Below are positions 63,991-64,000 of a stretch of 64,000 nucleotides of DNA, piece by piece. Made by a program: the position numbers and the translations under genes. Source of the stretch: Macrothele yani (Eukaryota > Arthropoda > Arachnida > Araneae > Macrothelidae); NCBI GenBank assembly GCA_039090855.1, contig CM077022.1:73618971-73682970 (forward strand). The letters run 5' to 3'. Each line of letters begins with the position of its first letter. Positions within the stretch are counted from its first letter, which is position 1. Below the pieces are notes generated by a model. It saw only the letters and a program-made list of their open reading frames with translations, made no database searches and was not told the origin of the DNA.

Positions 63991-64000
63991 TATCTTTACG

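Larger units (their letters stand above)
23246..64000 (+). other. msi: musashi intron 2, running past the window end
   Basis: It starts at the donor GTGAGTGA. No later sequence in the window was recognised as the rest of RRM1, so the intron is inferred to exceed 40.7 kb. All later transposons lie inside it if this is right. A small undetected exon cannot be excluded. Confidence 0.55.

Noticed and set aside
23246..64000. Further musashi exons
   Set aside because: No stretch encoding the rest of RRM1 (RNP1-like RGFGFVTF) was recognised, though short exons cannot be excluded by eye.

Overview
This window is eukaryotic, most likely from an arthropod. One host gene is recognisable: the 5' end of musashi, with a first coding exon at 22958-23019 and a 41-nt second exon at 23205-23245. 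Both have consensus splice sites, and together they encode the start of the musashi RNA-binding protein up to the ribonucleoprotein motif KMFIGGLSWQ. Everything downstream of 23245, more than 40 kb, is best read as one huge musashi intron. No third exon was found. The species cannot be fixed. A pseudogene of a multi-copy uncharacterised arthropod protein family at 19434-20892, and the mix of Tc1, mariner, RTE and tRNA-SINE repeats, fit an arthropod with a large genome.

Nearly all the rest is transposable elements, mostly decayed. From left to right: an RTE/BovB-like LINE tail (1-1232); hAT and mariner fragments (1.3-4.4 kb); a ~150-bp tandem repeat (4.9-5.6 kb); a Tc1 element (7154-10336) interrupted by a foldback-like element (7309-9233) with 9-bp target duplications; a 0.5-kb palindromic MITE (11.7-12.2 kb); a LINE tail (13.4-13.9 kb); a four-deep nest of mariner, MITE, hAT and SINE (14.2-18.3 kb); Tc1 and SINE pieces before the musashi promoter. 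Inside the musashi intron: Tc1 elements at 26.4, 31.3, 33.8, 34.8, 35.9, 37.8, 43.9, 49.5, 54.1 (with another Tc1 inside it) and 57.1 kb; mariners at 46.0 and 51.4 kb; a pogo derivative at 30.2 kb; a Helitron at 47.7-49.4 kb; RTE copies at 24.5 and 42.4-43.7 kb; and from 58.3 kb a ~150-bp satellite-like array split by a 2.5-kb hAT element.

The most unusual object is a 587-bp element at 36957-37543. It has two 163-bp long terminal repeats, a primer binding site matching the 3' end of tRNA-Lys, a purine tract and a 4-bp target duplication, so it is a terminal-repeat retrotransposon in miniature (TRIM). Each LTR carries a 72-nt tRNA-like sequence with A and B boxes. A partial second copy lies at 46620-46993 on the minus strand with an LTR of identical length. 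This resembles the plant Cassandra design, where a 5S rRNA sequence sits in the LTR, but here the embedded RNA is tRNA-like.

Two other points stand out. An inverted-repeat element family (45006-45487, 53690-53981) carries the 3' half of a tRNA in its arms. At least three tRNA-derived SINE families are present, two of which share a central core. No CRISPR array, prokaryotic operon, rRNA gene or independent functional tRNA gene was seen.
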